From positions 1 to 64,000 of the forward strand of contig CAVSSS010000001.1 in NCBI GenBank assembly GCA_963730555.1: DNA of 64,000 bases, given 5' to 3'. Position 1 is the first letter of the stretch; every line of letters begins with the position of its first letter. Shown piece by piece: positions 8,725-18,197 of the stretch. The notes under the pieces were generated by a model, which did not search any database, was not told the origin of the DNA, and saw only the letters and a list, made by a program, of their open reading frames with translations. The position numbers and the translations under genes were made by a program. The stretch is from Roseiarcus sp963730555. GTDB lineage: Bacteria; Pseudomonadota; Alphaproteobacteria; Rhizobiales; Beijerinckiaceae.

Positions 8725-10356
8725 TCAATACGGGTAGGAATAGGCTCCCGCGGTAGTCGTAGGCGTCGTGCGCGTGACGCCAAGAATATCTATGGTCGGC
8801 GTTCCGGCGATTCCTGCGCCAATTGCCGTCGCCCCCGACTTGAGCATGAGAGTATAAGTCAACGCCGCAGGATTGAAGTTGATAAATTCGCCCTTCGTCC
8901 CCTCGGTCTCAATGATGTTGCCATTGCCATAGGTTCCCGGCTGGGTAACAAATTGTACGACGCCGTTCACATACCAAGTGATGTACGGGCCCGTGCAACA
9001 CATGACAACGTTGTGATCCATCGTAACGCCGGCATCGCGAGTGTCGACATTGAGCTCGGTCGTAAGATTGTTCCGTACGGCGGTGTTGGTGCTCAATGGC
9101 CCTTCATGCGTTGCGCCGCCAACGTCAATGGCGGCCGTGCAACCCGGCACCGACACGAGACCGTCCTCAACCACCGTATTATTGGCGATCAGGCTGTTAT
9201 GGATGCTTGAAAAGGAAATCCCCGCACAGGCGCTCGTCACGATGACGTTGTTGGTCACCGTAACATTCGTCCAGTCCTCGTCGAACGCGTCGATTCCCTG
9301 CAGATAAGTCGGGAATGGAAGCGTTGGGTCCGTCTGGCGGAGGATAAGGTTGCTGTCGATCAGGATGTTCGAAAAGGCGTTGTAAGCGACGCCCGCGGGG
9401 AGCGGGCCGTTCTGCCCCTGCATCGCGTCCTCGTGATTGCCATCGCCGATATTTAGGTTGTCGTGGATGGTGTTGTGGGTGATCGCCAGGTTGTTCGCGG
9501 CATAGTCAATGGCGTCATCGCCAAAGTGGTCGATCACGTTGTTCGTGAACAGCGAGCTGTTCCCAGCGAGGATCGCCCCGTTGCGCACGTTGTGGATGTG
9601 CGATCCCGCCAACGTGATGCAGGTTGTATAGGGCACCCCGTTAGCGCCGTTGCCGGCCGTACCTTCCTCCCAATAGCCTTGGCGGGCCTGCGCCACCCAC
9701 TGCGCCTGGGTCCAGCCGGCGGTGCTGTCGGCGGAACTGATCAGCAGATTCTCCAGAACGATGTCGGTGGTCGGATACGATGGACCTTGATCGGTGAGCG
9801 TCACGAGCGCGTTGAAGTTGTTGTTCGCGCCGAACAGGCTCTGCACCTTGATGCCGTTGAACACCCACTTGTTGGTCGACCAGATCCACAGGGTCGTAAA
9901 CACCGGAACCTGACCCGGAGTGGGGCCAGCTTCGACCGTCACAAAGTCCGAGTTGGTGGTCGAGCGGTCAAAATTGCCGAGGACGATGTCGCCATAATTG
10001 CCGCTCATGAGATAGATCGTGTCTCCGGGTTGAACCGGAGGATTGCCGAGCTGGTCTGCGACGTCGATGAACGCGCCATTGACGACGTGGGAGTAGGGAA
10101 TGCTCGACAGGAGGGGACGCGTATAGCCCGGAACCGAAAAGCCAGCGGCTCCCCAGGCGCCGCCGATAACGCCGGTTAGGCTGTTCCATGGACTGACTTG
10201 AGAACCATTGCCGCCGGCGGCCGGCGACTTGCCGTTCACCGGATCAATGTACCAGAAATTCCTGGAAGTCGCCGATGGGACATTACAGCCACGGGCCGCC
10301 CCTACAGGAATAGCGAAAGCGGCCAGCATAACCACAACGCAGGAAAGTGTCTTCAT
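8725..10356 (-). CDS. Secreted right-handed beta-helix protein, paralogue A
   Basis: A 543-residue exported protein. The start at 10356 (MKTLSCVVVMLAAFAIPVG) gives a standard signal peptide and follows a GGGAGG ribosome-binding site. After WYIDPVNGKSPAAGGNGS come degenerate asparagine-rich coils (FTNNVIDHFGDD, AITHNTIHDN, VTVTNNVIVTS, SLIANNTVVED), the pattern of pectate-lyase-like parallel beta-helices. The C-terminus ends in the lyase-family style with ILGVTR...AGAYSYPY. Such proteins are polysaccharide lyases, epimerases or hydrolases in the periplasm or outside the cell. Its place among glycan genes suggests it edits or trims the polymer. A frameshifted paralogue lies at 13207-14815. No catalytic residues can be assigned by eye. 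Confidence 0.85.
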   Translation of the reverse strand: MKTLSCVVVMLAAFAIPVGAARGCNVPSATSRNFWYIDPVNGKSPAAGGNGSQVSPWNSLTGVIGGAWGAAGFSVPGYTRPLLSSIPYSHVVNGAFIDVADQLGNPPVQPGDTIYLMSGNYGDIVLGNFDRSTTNSDFVTVEAGPTPGQVPVFTTLWIWSTNKWVFNGIKVQSLFGANNNFNALVTLTDQGPSYPTTDIVLENLLISSADSTAGWTQAQWVAQARQGYWEEGTAGNGANGVPYTTCITLAGSHIHNVRNGAILAGNSSLFTNNVIDHFGDDAIDYAANNLAITHNTIHDNLNIGDGNHEDAMQGQNGPLPAGVAYNAFSNILIDSNLILRQTDPTLPFPTYLQGIDAFDEDWTNVTVTNNVIVTSACAGISFSSIHNSLIANNTVVEDGLVSVPGCTAAIDVGGATHEGPLSTNTAVRNNLTTELNVDTRDAGVTMDHNVVMCCTGPYITWYVNGVVQFVTQPGTYGNGNIIETEGTKGEFINFNPAALTYTLMLKSGATAIGAGIAGTPTIDILGVTRTTPTTTAGAYSYPY

Positions 10357-10383
10357 GAAGCCTCCCATTACGTTGGCAGTCAT

Positions 10384-10900
10384 AGTGTGTATAATTATTT
10401 TCTGTGAGCAATATCATGCCCCCTCAGTGCTTTCAACCATCAATAATGTCTACCCTCTATAGTCGGGAAGATGGCGTCGTGCTCATTCATCGAGGATGCG
10501 CCTTGGCCGAAAGTCGGCCTGATCAACTGCAATCACGGAAGTGGGCGTCAAGAGCCTTATTGCTTTCACCGAAACGTGATAGCGGTAGGCGCTAAACACG
10601 ATTATGGGACCGAGCGCGATCGGTGCGCGGTCCTTCTGAAAAGCGGAGCCGGCAAATGATTTCTAGCACCCGCGCCGTAAAGATTCTTAAAAGTGTGCCG
10701 CCCCACGGCTTCGTGATGGCCACGATTCGGTCAAAGGCAGTTCGGCGAGCGCGCATGTCCGCTCTCTCCCAACAGCCAAAGCCGAACGTCGCCACATGCA
10801 GCTACCGATCCGCGATTGAGTTTACTGCGCTCGCGGACTTCCTCTAGGATTGCGAGCAGGTCGATCCACCGGAAGATATCGCGCGGATTGAGGCCGTCCA
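10384..10900. other. Intergenic region between divergent glycan genes
   Basis: About 0.5 kb separating the leftward beta-helix gene from the rightward GT2-B gene. It is AT-richer near 10380-10460, as expected for a promoter region, but I could not assign specific -35/-10 boxes. The short frames in it show no family similarity. Nothing else is recognised. Confidence 0.4.
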
Positions 10901-11869
10901 ATGATGGACTTTTCCGTCATCATTCCAGCCTATAACGTTTCAGGCATCATCGGACGCGCGATCCGAAGCGCTGCGGCGCAGACATTGCCGCCGCTCGAGA
11001 TCCTCGTGATCGACGACTGCTCGACCGACAACACTGTCGAGATCGTGAAGGCGCTGGGGCGGGAAATTCCTTCCCTTCGCCTTCTCTCAACCCCCGCCAA
11101 CGCCGGCCCGTCCGCCGCCCGCAATGTCGGATTGCGCGCCGCGAAAGCGGACTGGATCGCTTTGCTCGATTTCGACGACGCCTGGAAGCCGGGTCGCCTC
11201 AAGCGCTTGGCGGAAGTCGCCAGCGCGACATCGGCCGACTTTGTCGCCGACAACCTGGTGATGTGGGACGCTGTCGCGGATGCCCAAGTCAAACCGTTCT
11301 ATTACGAACTTCCGGAGCCTCAGAAGCAGATTACGCTCCTCGATATGTTCATAGCCGATGACAATTTCAATTTCTCGAAGAAATCATACGCCCTCATGAA
11401 GCCAATACTCAGGCGGGAGTTTCTAACAGACAATAATATCGAGTACAATGAAAACATGAAGCTCGGCGAGGACTTCACGCTGTTGGCTGAGAGTCTATTC
11501 AATGGGGCGAAGATAATCATGATCGAAGAATCCTATTATATTTATTCAATGCCCCATTCACCTTCTGGCCGCTCCCCACACAGCCGCTCCGTTTACCGAG
11601 CGGGCGGCCTGACTGAACTGAGCGGCATGATGGAGAGAAAATATCCCGATCGTATTGACACCGTACTCAAACGAGCTATGCGCAATTACGGACAGACCAT
11701 GATGTTGCTGCATGACTCCGATGTTGCAAGGGAGTATCGCTGGAAGCGCAAATACACGAAATATGTCGCTTATCTAGTTGCAAGGCCCGAACTCACGCGA
11801 CGTTTATTTTTCCGCGCCGCTATGAATGTCTGGAAGCGATCGTTTTATGGCACTTCGATGCGGTCATGA
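10901..11869 (+). CDS. Family 2 glycosyltransferase, paralogue B
   Basis: A 322-residue GT2 enzyme closely similar to paralogue A over the first 110 residues (SVIIPAYNVSGIIGRAIRS, VIDDCSTDNTVE). The metal site reads LLDFDDAWKPGR at about residues 89-97, so the DxDD pattern is kept although one spacer residue differs from the other copies. LGEDFTLLAESLFNGAKI supplies the second acidic motif. The helical tail (GRSPHSRSVYRAGGL) differs from A and C, which suggests altered acceptor specificity. The 3' end and the downstream IS5 fragment are repeated in inverted orientation at 37305-38013. Predicted cytoplasmic or membrane-associated sugar transfer for surface glycan assembly. Confidence 0.88.
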   Translation: MMDFSVIIPAYNVSGIIGRAIRSAAAQTLPPLEILVIDDCSTDNTVEIVKALGREIPSLRLLSTPANAGPSAARNVGLRAAKADWIALLDFDDAWKPGRLKRLAEVASATSADFVADNLVMWDAVADAQVKPFYYELPEPQKQITLLDMFIADDNFNFSKKSYALMKPILRREFLTDNNIEYNENMKLGEDFTLLAESLFNGAKIIMIEESYYIYSMPHSPSGRSPHSRSVYRAGGLTELSGMMERKYPDRIDTVLKRAMRNYGQTMMLLHDSDVAREYRWKRKYTKYVAYLVARPELTRRLFFRAAMNVWKRSFYGTSMRS

Positions 11870-12093
11870 TTAATACCGACACTCGCTGATTAGAACTGGT
11901 AGGCCCAATCGCGCATGCCAATCGACATGATTCGCCAGGGTTGATCGATCAGCTGGACGCTTCTAAGAACCTCGCGCCTTCCAGCATTTTCTGATTCACT
12001 CCCCGGTGGAGTGGGAGGCGAATCGATGCGCGGCCAGAGGGGACTTTTCGACGTCGAGGAGCGCCTGAAGCGGCTGAGCGATCTCGGCGATCA
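11371..12093 (+). repeat. Long inverted repeat, left copy
   Basis: This segment, covering the last 500 bases of GT2-B and the first 70-80 bases of an IS5-type transposase, recurs as the reverse complement at 37305-38013. Compared by eye the copies are very close, with scattered substitutions, a 9-base deletion within the transposase part and one missing G in the right copy. The shared junction between GT2 and transposase shows that the transposon was already next to GT2 before duplication. Confidence 0.85.
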
Positions 12094-12675
12094 GTTGCTG
12101 GCTTTCGCAGCGGCGGTCGGTTTCGAGATTTTCCGGTCCGAGCTGACGCGGGCGCTGGCCTACTCGGACGGCTCGCAGGGCGGCCGACCGCCGTTCGACT
12201 CTTGTGATGATGTTCAAGATCCTGGTGATCCAGGCGGCCAACACCCTCTCCGACGAGCGTACCGAGTTTCTGATCAACGACCGCCCGTCGTTCATGCGGT
12301 TTCTCGGGTTGAGCCTATCCGACCCGGTTCCCGAGGCTCGCACGATCTGGCTGTTCCGGGAGAAGCTGACCAGGGCCGAGGCGATCAAGCCACTGTTCGA
12401 CCGGTTCGACGCGGGGCTGCGCGAGGCTGGCTACGTCGCTATGGGCGGCCAGATCGTCGACGCCTCGCTGATCGCCGCGCCCCCAAGCAGCGCAACACCG
12501 AGGAGGAGAAGAAGGCGGTCAAGGAGGGGCGCATTCCGGAGGCCTGGAAAGCCAAGCCAGCCAAGCTCCGGCAGAATGACCGCGATGCGCGCTGGACGGT
12601 CAAGTTCAGCAAGGCCAAGGCCAGGCCGGATGGGACGGTTCCTCCGGTCGACATCGCCATTCCGACATTCGACTA
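12026..12675 (+). pseudogene. IS5-type transposase, truncated and frameshifted
   Basis: Three frames in succession give one IS5-family transposase. GLFDVEERLKRLSDLGDQLL is in the first frame; FKILVIQAANTLSDERTEFL, FLGLSLSDPVPEARTIWLFR and QIVDASLIAAP are in the second; QRNTEEEKKAVKEGRIPEAW and TVPPVDIAIPTF are in the first again. The DDE catalytic C-terminus after PTF is missing, so the element cannot move. Its first bases are part of the long inverted repeat shared with 37305-38013. Confidence 0.8.
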
Positions 12676-13206
12676 CCTCGCGGATCGCGACTCCCCGCGG
12701 CTGCGCCGTTTTGACGGTCGAGATAGACATCCGCCACTCCAGTTCCATGGGAAACTATCAACCCCTCGCCACCGTGGCAACCCGCGGTCACAGAAACGGC
12801 ATAAATGCGAGCCCGCCGAGACTCCTAGGTATGAAACCAGATCGAACGGTTGAATCCGATTGCCCACCTCCCGCAGTTGAAATGTTCTGTTGGGGCCTCG
12901 ATCAACGCGCACTTTGGGGCGGACTTCTGCCGTTCCTGGGCGACTGCTGGAGGTCTGGAGTCGGCCCAATTGAGGCGTCCAAGGCCACGATCTGCAACGG
13001 CAGGTTTGCGTCGATCCGCGCCATTCGATCGCTCCCGACCAAGGTCCGCTCTGGGTCAGGTCGAAGAGCGCGGGATGATTGCGAGTCGACCGCACCGCCG
13101 GCGGCAGCCTCAACGAGGTTCGCAGCGGCGGCTTGCGGTGTGTTGCGCGAGGCCTCATCGAGCGCAACTCTCTGCGCCGCGAGGCGCGGGGAGACATGTG
13201 CCTATT
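12676..13206. other. Unrecognised, probably decayed sequence
   Basis: About 0.5 kb between the IS5 remnant and the beta-helix pseudogene. The open frames here have arginine- and proline-rich composition typical of antisense shadows, and none resembles a family I know. It is likely degraded mobile-element or intergenic DNA. Confidence 0.4.
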
Positions 13207-14815
13207 TCAGCGGCTATGTTGGTAGGCGCCGACATCCACCGGACTCCTGCGCGGCGCTCCCGTAATGTCGACAGGCGGCGCTTCCGCAGAATTGCCGGCT
13301 CCGATTGCTATCGCCCCGGATTTCAGTTGGAGGTCGTAGACGAGCTTGGCGGGATCGAAACCAACAAACATGCCTTCGGCGCCGCGGCGTTCGATAATAT
13401 TGTGGCCTGCGTATTCGCCTGGCTTGAAGACACCCCATTTCGGCTTGCCGTCCGACCAGGTGAGGATCTGGCATCTCCCGTTGATGCCAAGACAGATGTT
13501 GTGATCCATCGTCATATTGGGGTCGACGTTATAAATGGTGAGGCCGGGGGCGATATTGTTTCGGATGATCACATCGTTGGACGAGGAGCCTTGATGTGTT
13601 TTGTCGCCGACGGCCACGGCGGGCGTGCAATTCCCGGGCATGGGCAGCAAGCCGTCCGCGACAACCGTGTTGTTGATGATCTTGCCGCCATGCACGCTCC
13701 CATAGAAAATGCCCCAACAGGAGCTGGTCACGACCACGTTGTTCGTCACCGTGAGGTTCGTCCAATCTCCATCGAAGGCGTCGATCCCTTGCAGATTGTT
13801 TGGGATTGGCAGCTTCGGATCGGTCTGCCGGATGACCCGGTTGCTGTCGATAACGACGTTGCTGGACGCGCCAGGATATCCTTGCATGCCGTCCATATGA
13901 GCGCCGTTCCCCAGGTCGAGGGCGTCGTGAATGTAGTTCTTCGCTATCAATATATTGCTCGCAACGTAGTCGATCCCGTCGTCGCCGAAACGGTCGATCT
14001 CGTTGCCGGAGAACAGCATATTGTTCGCCATGACTTCCGAACCGAATATGACCTTAGAAATGTGAGAGTTCGTCACCGAAACGCAAGTTGTGTCGGCTCC
14101 GTGGTCGTTGCCCCTTGGCGGAAATGCCGACCACCCGGACCCGCGCCAACCAGTCCGGCTGGGTCCATCCATCCGTGTTGTCAGCCGAGCTGACCTGCAT
14201 GCTCTCCAGGATGATGTCCGAAGTCGGGCGCGCGGCTCCCTGGTCCGTGACGGTCACCAGCGGCAGCCTATTGTTATTCGTGCCGAGCTGGCTCTGCACC
14301 TTGAGGCCTTTGAACATCCACTTGGTGGTCGAGCGGATGTACAGGATCGAGAACACCGGCGCCTGACCCGGCGCGGCCTCGACTGTAACGAAACTTGGGT
14401 TGGCGACCTGCTGCAAGTAATCGCCGATGACGATGTCACCGTAATTGCCGCTCATCAGCTTGATCGTGTCGCCGGGCTGCACGGGCGGGCTCCCAAGCTG
14501 GTCTGCAACCCAAGCGCGTTTGCCATCGACGACGTGGAGGTAGGGGACGCTCGACAGCAGCGGACGGGTGTAGCCGGGCTGGGGTTTGATGGAAAAAAGA
14601 CCTTGCAACGAGTTCCAGGGCGCAGTTTTCGATCCATTCCCCCCGTCAGCCGGCGTCTTGCCATTGACCGGGTCGACATACCAGACCTTCCCGGTCGTGC
14701 CGGGCTGAGCGCAACCCGGGTAAACCTCAGCCGCCCGGGCGCCGCCGCCGAGCGCCGAGGCAAGGCAAAAAAAGCCTGCTGCGACTAGCGCACGCGGTCT
14801 CTTGTCCAAAATCAT
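13207..14815 (-). pseudogene. Secreted beta-helix protein, paralogue B, frameshifted
   Basis: The 5' part starts MILDKRPRALVAAGFFCLAS with a signal peptide ending near ARAAE, after a TAGGAGA ribosome-binding site. It contains VWYVDPVNGKTPADGGNGS and the conserved PGYTRPLLSS, PPVQPGDTI and LMSGNYGDIV blocks shared with paralogue A. The frame breaks at about 14110-14170 and resumes with TTCVSVTNSHI and beta-helix coils (MLFSGNEIDRFGDDGIDYV, LTVTNNVVVTSSCWG) to a lyase-type end VDITGAPRRSPVDVGAYQ. One indel separates two otherwise complete halves, totalling about 535 residues. It is either a recent pseudogene or a sequencing error. Role as for paralogue A: an exported polysaccharide-modifying candidate. 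Confidence 0.8.
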
Positions 14816-15087
14816 GGCCGATCTCCTACGATCGCCGAAGTGAGGAAAGTCAAAGAGGGTCGGTGCGCTTTCTACCGGGAACAATAGACCAAGAGAAAGG
14901 CGGCCTGAGTCGAATCGGATCCGCTCCCTCATTCAGGCTCCATCTGCCCAAGGCTTCAGGCGACACCGCCCTCCGAATACGCTAGCAAACCCGCGTCCGG
15001 GGCCTGGCGAGCCCGTCCGGATTCGCCCTCCAGTCAGAGGTCGAGCTGCTCAGTTGCGGTCAGGATCACCGGCATCGCTTTGGGGTG

Positions 15088-15415
15088 GGTGGGACTGTCG
15101 GAAATCTTGTGCGTGGGGCCGGGTTTCCATCAGGTTCTGACGAAGCGATCGCCGAACATGATGGCGAACTGGGTCTTAGCCTCGGCCCATTCGCGGGGCG
15201 GCATTTTCCATTGCTGAGCGACCTGGCGCAAGACCAGGAAAATGAGCTTGGTCGCCGCCTCGTCGCTGGGGAAATGGCCTCTCGCCCGCGCGGCCCGTCG
15301 CAGCTTGGCGTTCAAGAGCCTCGATGGCATTCGTGATGTAGACGATTTTGCGCACGGCCGGAGCGAAGGCGAAGAACGGGATGATCTGCTCCCATTGTTG
15401 AAACGGCAAACCTTC
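15088..15415 (-). pseudogene. IS256-type transposase fragment
   Basis: The C-terminal part of a mutator-type transposase is spread over two frames: IIPFFAFAPAVRKIVYITNA, then LNAKLRRAARARGHFPSDEA and WAEAKTQFAIMFGDRF. The flanking GGGACTGTCGGAAATCTTG near 15089 looks like the element's terminal inverted repeat. The N-terminal two thirds are missing. Confidence 0.8.
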
Positions 15416-15426
15416 CGCAATATACC

Positions 15427-15669
15427 GTGTCTGCAGCCTTCATGGAGCGTTTTCTCGATGCGATCCACTTCCAAGGAAGAGAAATCAAACGGTCTTCCAA
15501 TCAAAGAGGCTTCAAGTTCGTCGACAATGAGGAAATAGCAGCTGATGCACTGGAATATTTCTCCAACAATAAAAGATCAATGCAAAAGGAGTTTTATTCA
15601 GAGCTTGCGCAAAAGATCGGCCTAACGAAGGCGAAATTGTTTTGTGAGACAGCATCAACTGATTGGTAG
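15427..15669 (+). CDS. Hypothetical protein, possibly a 3' gene fragment
   Basis: An AT-richer frame of 80 residues (FLDAIHFQGREIKRSSNQRG, ALEYFSNNKRSMQKEFYSEL, IGLTKAKLFC) with natural-looking composition, unlike its GC-rich surroundings. It abuts the broken end of the IS256 fragment, so it may be the tail of a gene cut by that element. No family is recognised. Confidence 0.35.
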   Translation: MSAAFMERFLDAIHFQGREIKRSSNQRGFKFVDNEEIAADALEYFSNNKRSMQKEFYSELAQKIGLTKAKLFCETASTDW

Positions 15670-16207
15670 CATGGCAAAGGACTCCGGAACGCCCCTAAGG
15701 GATGTTGTCGAAAACCCGTTGGATTGCTCATGGGCGCTTAATCTTGTTTCTGATTTTCCACAAGAGATTGTTGTCCTAGCAGTTTCCTTTAGACGCCTCG
15801 ATCCACAAACAGCTCGCTCTAGGTCGCTCTGCGCGGCGCTTTTTCCTTCTCGGATTGACGTGCGGGTCAAAGGCTAGGTTCTCGCCGCCGACCCACGCCC
15901 CGCGCCATCCGATCGCTGAGCCGGAAGGCTTCATCTTGCTGGCCCGGCCTGCACAAGACGCTGCCTGAGGCCAGCGAGTGGGACCGCTCCCCGCTCGACA
16001 GTCGCAGTTTCTGCCGAAAAATCCTCAGGCCACGACCGCAAGCCGGAAGGGATTTTTAAGACGCTGTCCATCTCGTTGTTGGCGAGGCGCCGCCGGTCTG
16101 ATAGAGAAGACCTTTGCGGGTCTCCGCCAGCCATCCCACCCTCCGAAGCGAGGCGGTCCATTCTCGTCTGGTTCCAGCTTCGAGCGTTGTTTATCGAACA
16201 GCCGACG
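15670..16207. other. Unrecognised sequence
   Basis: About 0.5 kb between the previous frame and the methyltransferase gene. Several short frames occur on both strands but none has family-like motifs. It may be degraded insertion-sequence DNA. Confidence 0.35.
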
Positions 16208-17056
16208 CTATGGCCCCCTATTGGCTAAAACCAAATCTTGGTAACTCAGATGCTCCAGCCGACCACACCACAAACCGTAATCAATCCGCTCGATGGTCAG
16301 GCCAACCTCCGCGTAGAGTTTTCTCACCCATTCCTCATCATACGCGACCGCCAGCTCCGGAACCTGTTGATCCGTGACGCGATACACTCCGTCACCGAAT
16401 TGGAAATTGAGCGGTATGATGTTCCTGGCTAGATCGGAAACGCTTTTTGCGCCTTCGGCCTTAAGCCTCTGGGTTTCCTCATTCAGGAGGAAGTAGGAGA
16501 TCATGCAGCGGCTCCCCCGAGCCATGACGCGATAAATCTCCGAAAGGTAATTGGCTACATCCTCAGGCAGCATGTGTGTGAATACCGACCCGAGCATGAC
16601 AAAATCAAAGCTATCATCAGGGAAAGGGAAACGGTATTCCGACGCCCGATATCGACCTTCCTTGTTGTACAGTTCGTTATAGACATCGATTTGCCGGAAT
16701 CTAAAATTGGGTCGGCGTGGTGTAATGTGCTTGGAGCACCAGTCGACGCCGGCCTTTGTTATCTCTAATCCCTCATACACGCTCCGCTCATCAAGATAGC
16801 GCGCCAGCGGGATCGTCTTTCGACCGATGCCGAAGCCTACGTCTAGCATCCTGTCATTGGGACGGAGGCCGCCTACGTCGCGATAAATCTTCAGAAACTC
16901 TTCGCCGTTCTCCTTAAATACTTCGAGGTTCCGCGGACCATCGAACATCATCCGGACGGGCGGGACCATCGGCGCAAGATCACCGAACAACCTAGCTCTC
17001 TGCCGAGCCTCTAGACCGAGAAGGTCACGGACACAATTCTTTATTCCTCCAAGCAT
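16208..17056 (-). CDS. Class I SAM-dependent methyltransferase
   Basis: A 282-residue methyltransferase. MLDVGFGIGRKTIPLA near residue 70 is motif I, the AdoMet-binding glycine loop. YEGLEITKAGVDW follows as motif II, and FPFPDDSFDFVMLGSVFTHM with DVANYLSEIYRVM as motifs III-IV, typical of the Methyltransf_11/25 group. The start at 17056 follows a purine-rich AAGGAAGGAAG site and is preferred to the ATG 11 codons upstream. It lies in a leftward run with a second methyltransferase and a flippase. Probably methylates a sugar or glycan end group. Confidence 0.85.
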   Translation of the reverse strand: MLGGIKNCVRDLLGLEARQRARLFGDLAPMVPPVRMMFDGPRNLEVFKENGEEFLKIYRDVGGLRPNDRMLDVGFGIGRKTIPLARYLDERSVYEGLEITKAGVDWCSKHITPRRPNFRFRQIDVYNELYNKEGRYRASEYRFPFPDDSFDFVMLGSVFTHMLPEDVANYLSEIYRVMARGSRCMISYFLLNEETQRLKAEGAKSVSDLARNIIPLNFQFGDGVYRVTDQQVPELAVAYDEEWVRKLYAEVGLTIERIDYGLWCGRLEHLSYQDLVLANRGP

Positions 17057-17407
17057 TAGTCTTCCTTCCTTAGTATTGGTAAAGACCAATCCAGCAGCAG
17101 AGATTAGGCTGTCAATGTCCTGGGCAGATGCCGCCGTTCTACTTGGCCGTATTAGTCAAGTGCGAGTGGAAGGTCCAGCCGATCGCCTTCCTCCCGTAGC
17201 TTTGTTCATTGAAATCGCGACGTTCCTCCATCTAGTGGTTAAACTCAAACGAAAAAGTCCGGCGCAAGGTCAAACACTTCAGCGATTTACGGGGCGGATC
17301 AAGGGTACCAAACGTCAGATTCTATCCACTAGAACTCGAGGGGTCGTTTAAGCGGCGGGTTTTGCGCCCCGCACGGGCACATCAGCCAATCCGAATCCAG
17401 CACACGC

Positions 17408-18197
17408 TCAAATGCGATAGCCGGAGACTGCGTGGAAATCGTCCAACAGCAGCGACCTTTTCCGCATCCGGGTGCGCAGGAGCCGGCGCGCCAGCCTGGA
17501 CTGCATAGTTTCGCGCGCGAAAAACCGAAAGAGCCAATTCGAAACCGGTTTTTCCGAGAGAAGATGCGTCCCGACACCGTCAGTGGACAGATGGAGGTTG
17601 AAGACCTTGGATACCACCCGAAGCGCTTCTGCAGTATAGAAGGAAACGTGTTGGCCATGCTCGGGGGCAAAATACCACCAATCGCTCGCTCTCTGCACTT
17701 CATTTGAAACAAGTAGAGTCGAAAAAAGGAGATTGTTAGAAAAGGCCAACATAGCCTTTATCTCAGAGAGCGGGTCCACGAGATGTTCGAAGACTTCGAA
17801 GGCAGTCAATAATTCGAATCGCGTTTCTCGATTGGCAACGAAATGCTTGGCAAAGATATTATCACAGTATTTATCGTGCCAATAGAAATCAAATCCGAGG
17901 TCACGCATCATGCGCACCAGCACCCCATAGCCAGCGCCATAGTCAATAAATTTTCCTTCCTTGTCAAACATACTAAGAATTACACCCTCAACAATCTTGG
18001 AGCCGCTCAACGCTCTGTTAACGGGTCCAAGATCGATCTCGTTGATGGCCGAGGCATACGGATTCTGAAAGCCAATACGGGTCTTCGGTCTGCATAAAGC
18101 CGCATGATTTGCAACGAAAGTATCCGGCTGAGTACTTTTCCAGAATGTCCGCATTGAATACCAGCGCTGTTTGGGAGTCGCATATTTTACAACGCAT
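17408..18197 (-). pseudogene. Methyltransferase with N-terminal zinc-binding motif, frameshifted
   Basis: The first 45 codons from the ATG at 18197 encode MRCKICDSQTALVFNADIL and then YFRCKSCGFMQTEDPYWLS, a four-cysteine zinc-binding head known from sugar-modifying methyltransferases. At about 18070-18080 one extra T moves the frame; the continuation YASAINEIDLGPVNRALSG runs to FIDYGAGYGVLVRMMRDLG (AdoMet motif I) and FEVFEHLVDPLSEIKAM. The C-terminus ends near HAVSGYRI. The start overlaps the end of the flippase gene by 11 bases, indicating one operon. Its probable role is sugar methylation or glycan capping. Only one indel separates it from an intact 263-residue gene, so sequencing error is possible. 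Confidence 0.75.

Noticed and set aside
9463..10179. A 238-codon plus-strand frame opposite the beta-helix gene.
   Set aside because: It is the antisense shadow of the beta-helix gene, with repetitive Val/Arg/Asp composition.
12673..13197. Long minus- and plus-strand frames rich in Arg, Pro and Ser.
   Set aside because: Composition is typical of antisense shadows in GC-rich DNA and no motif is recognisable.
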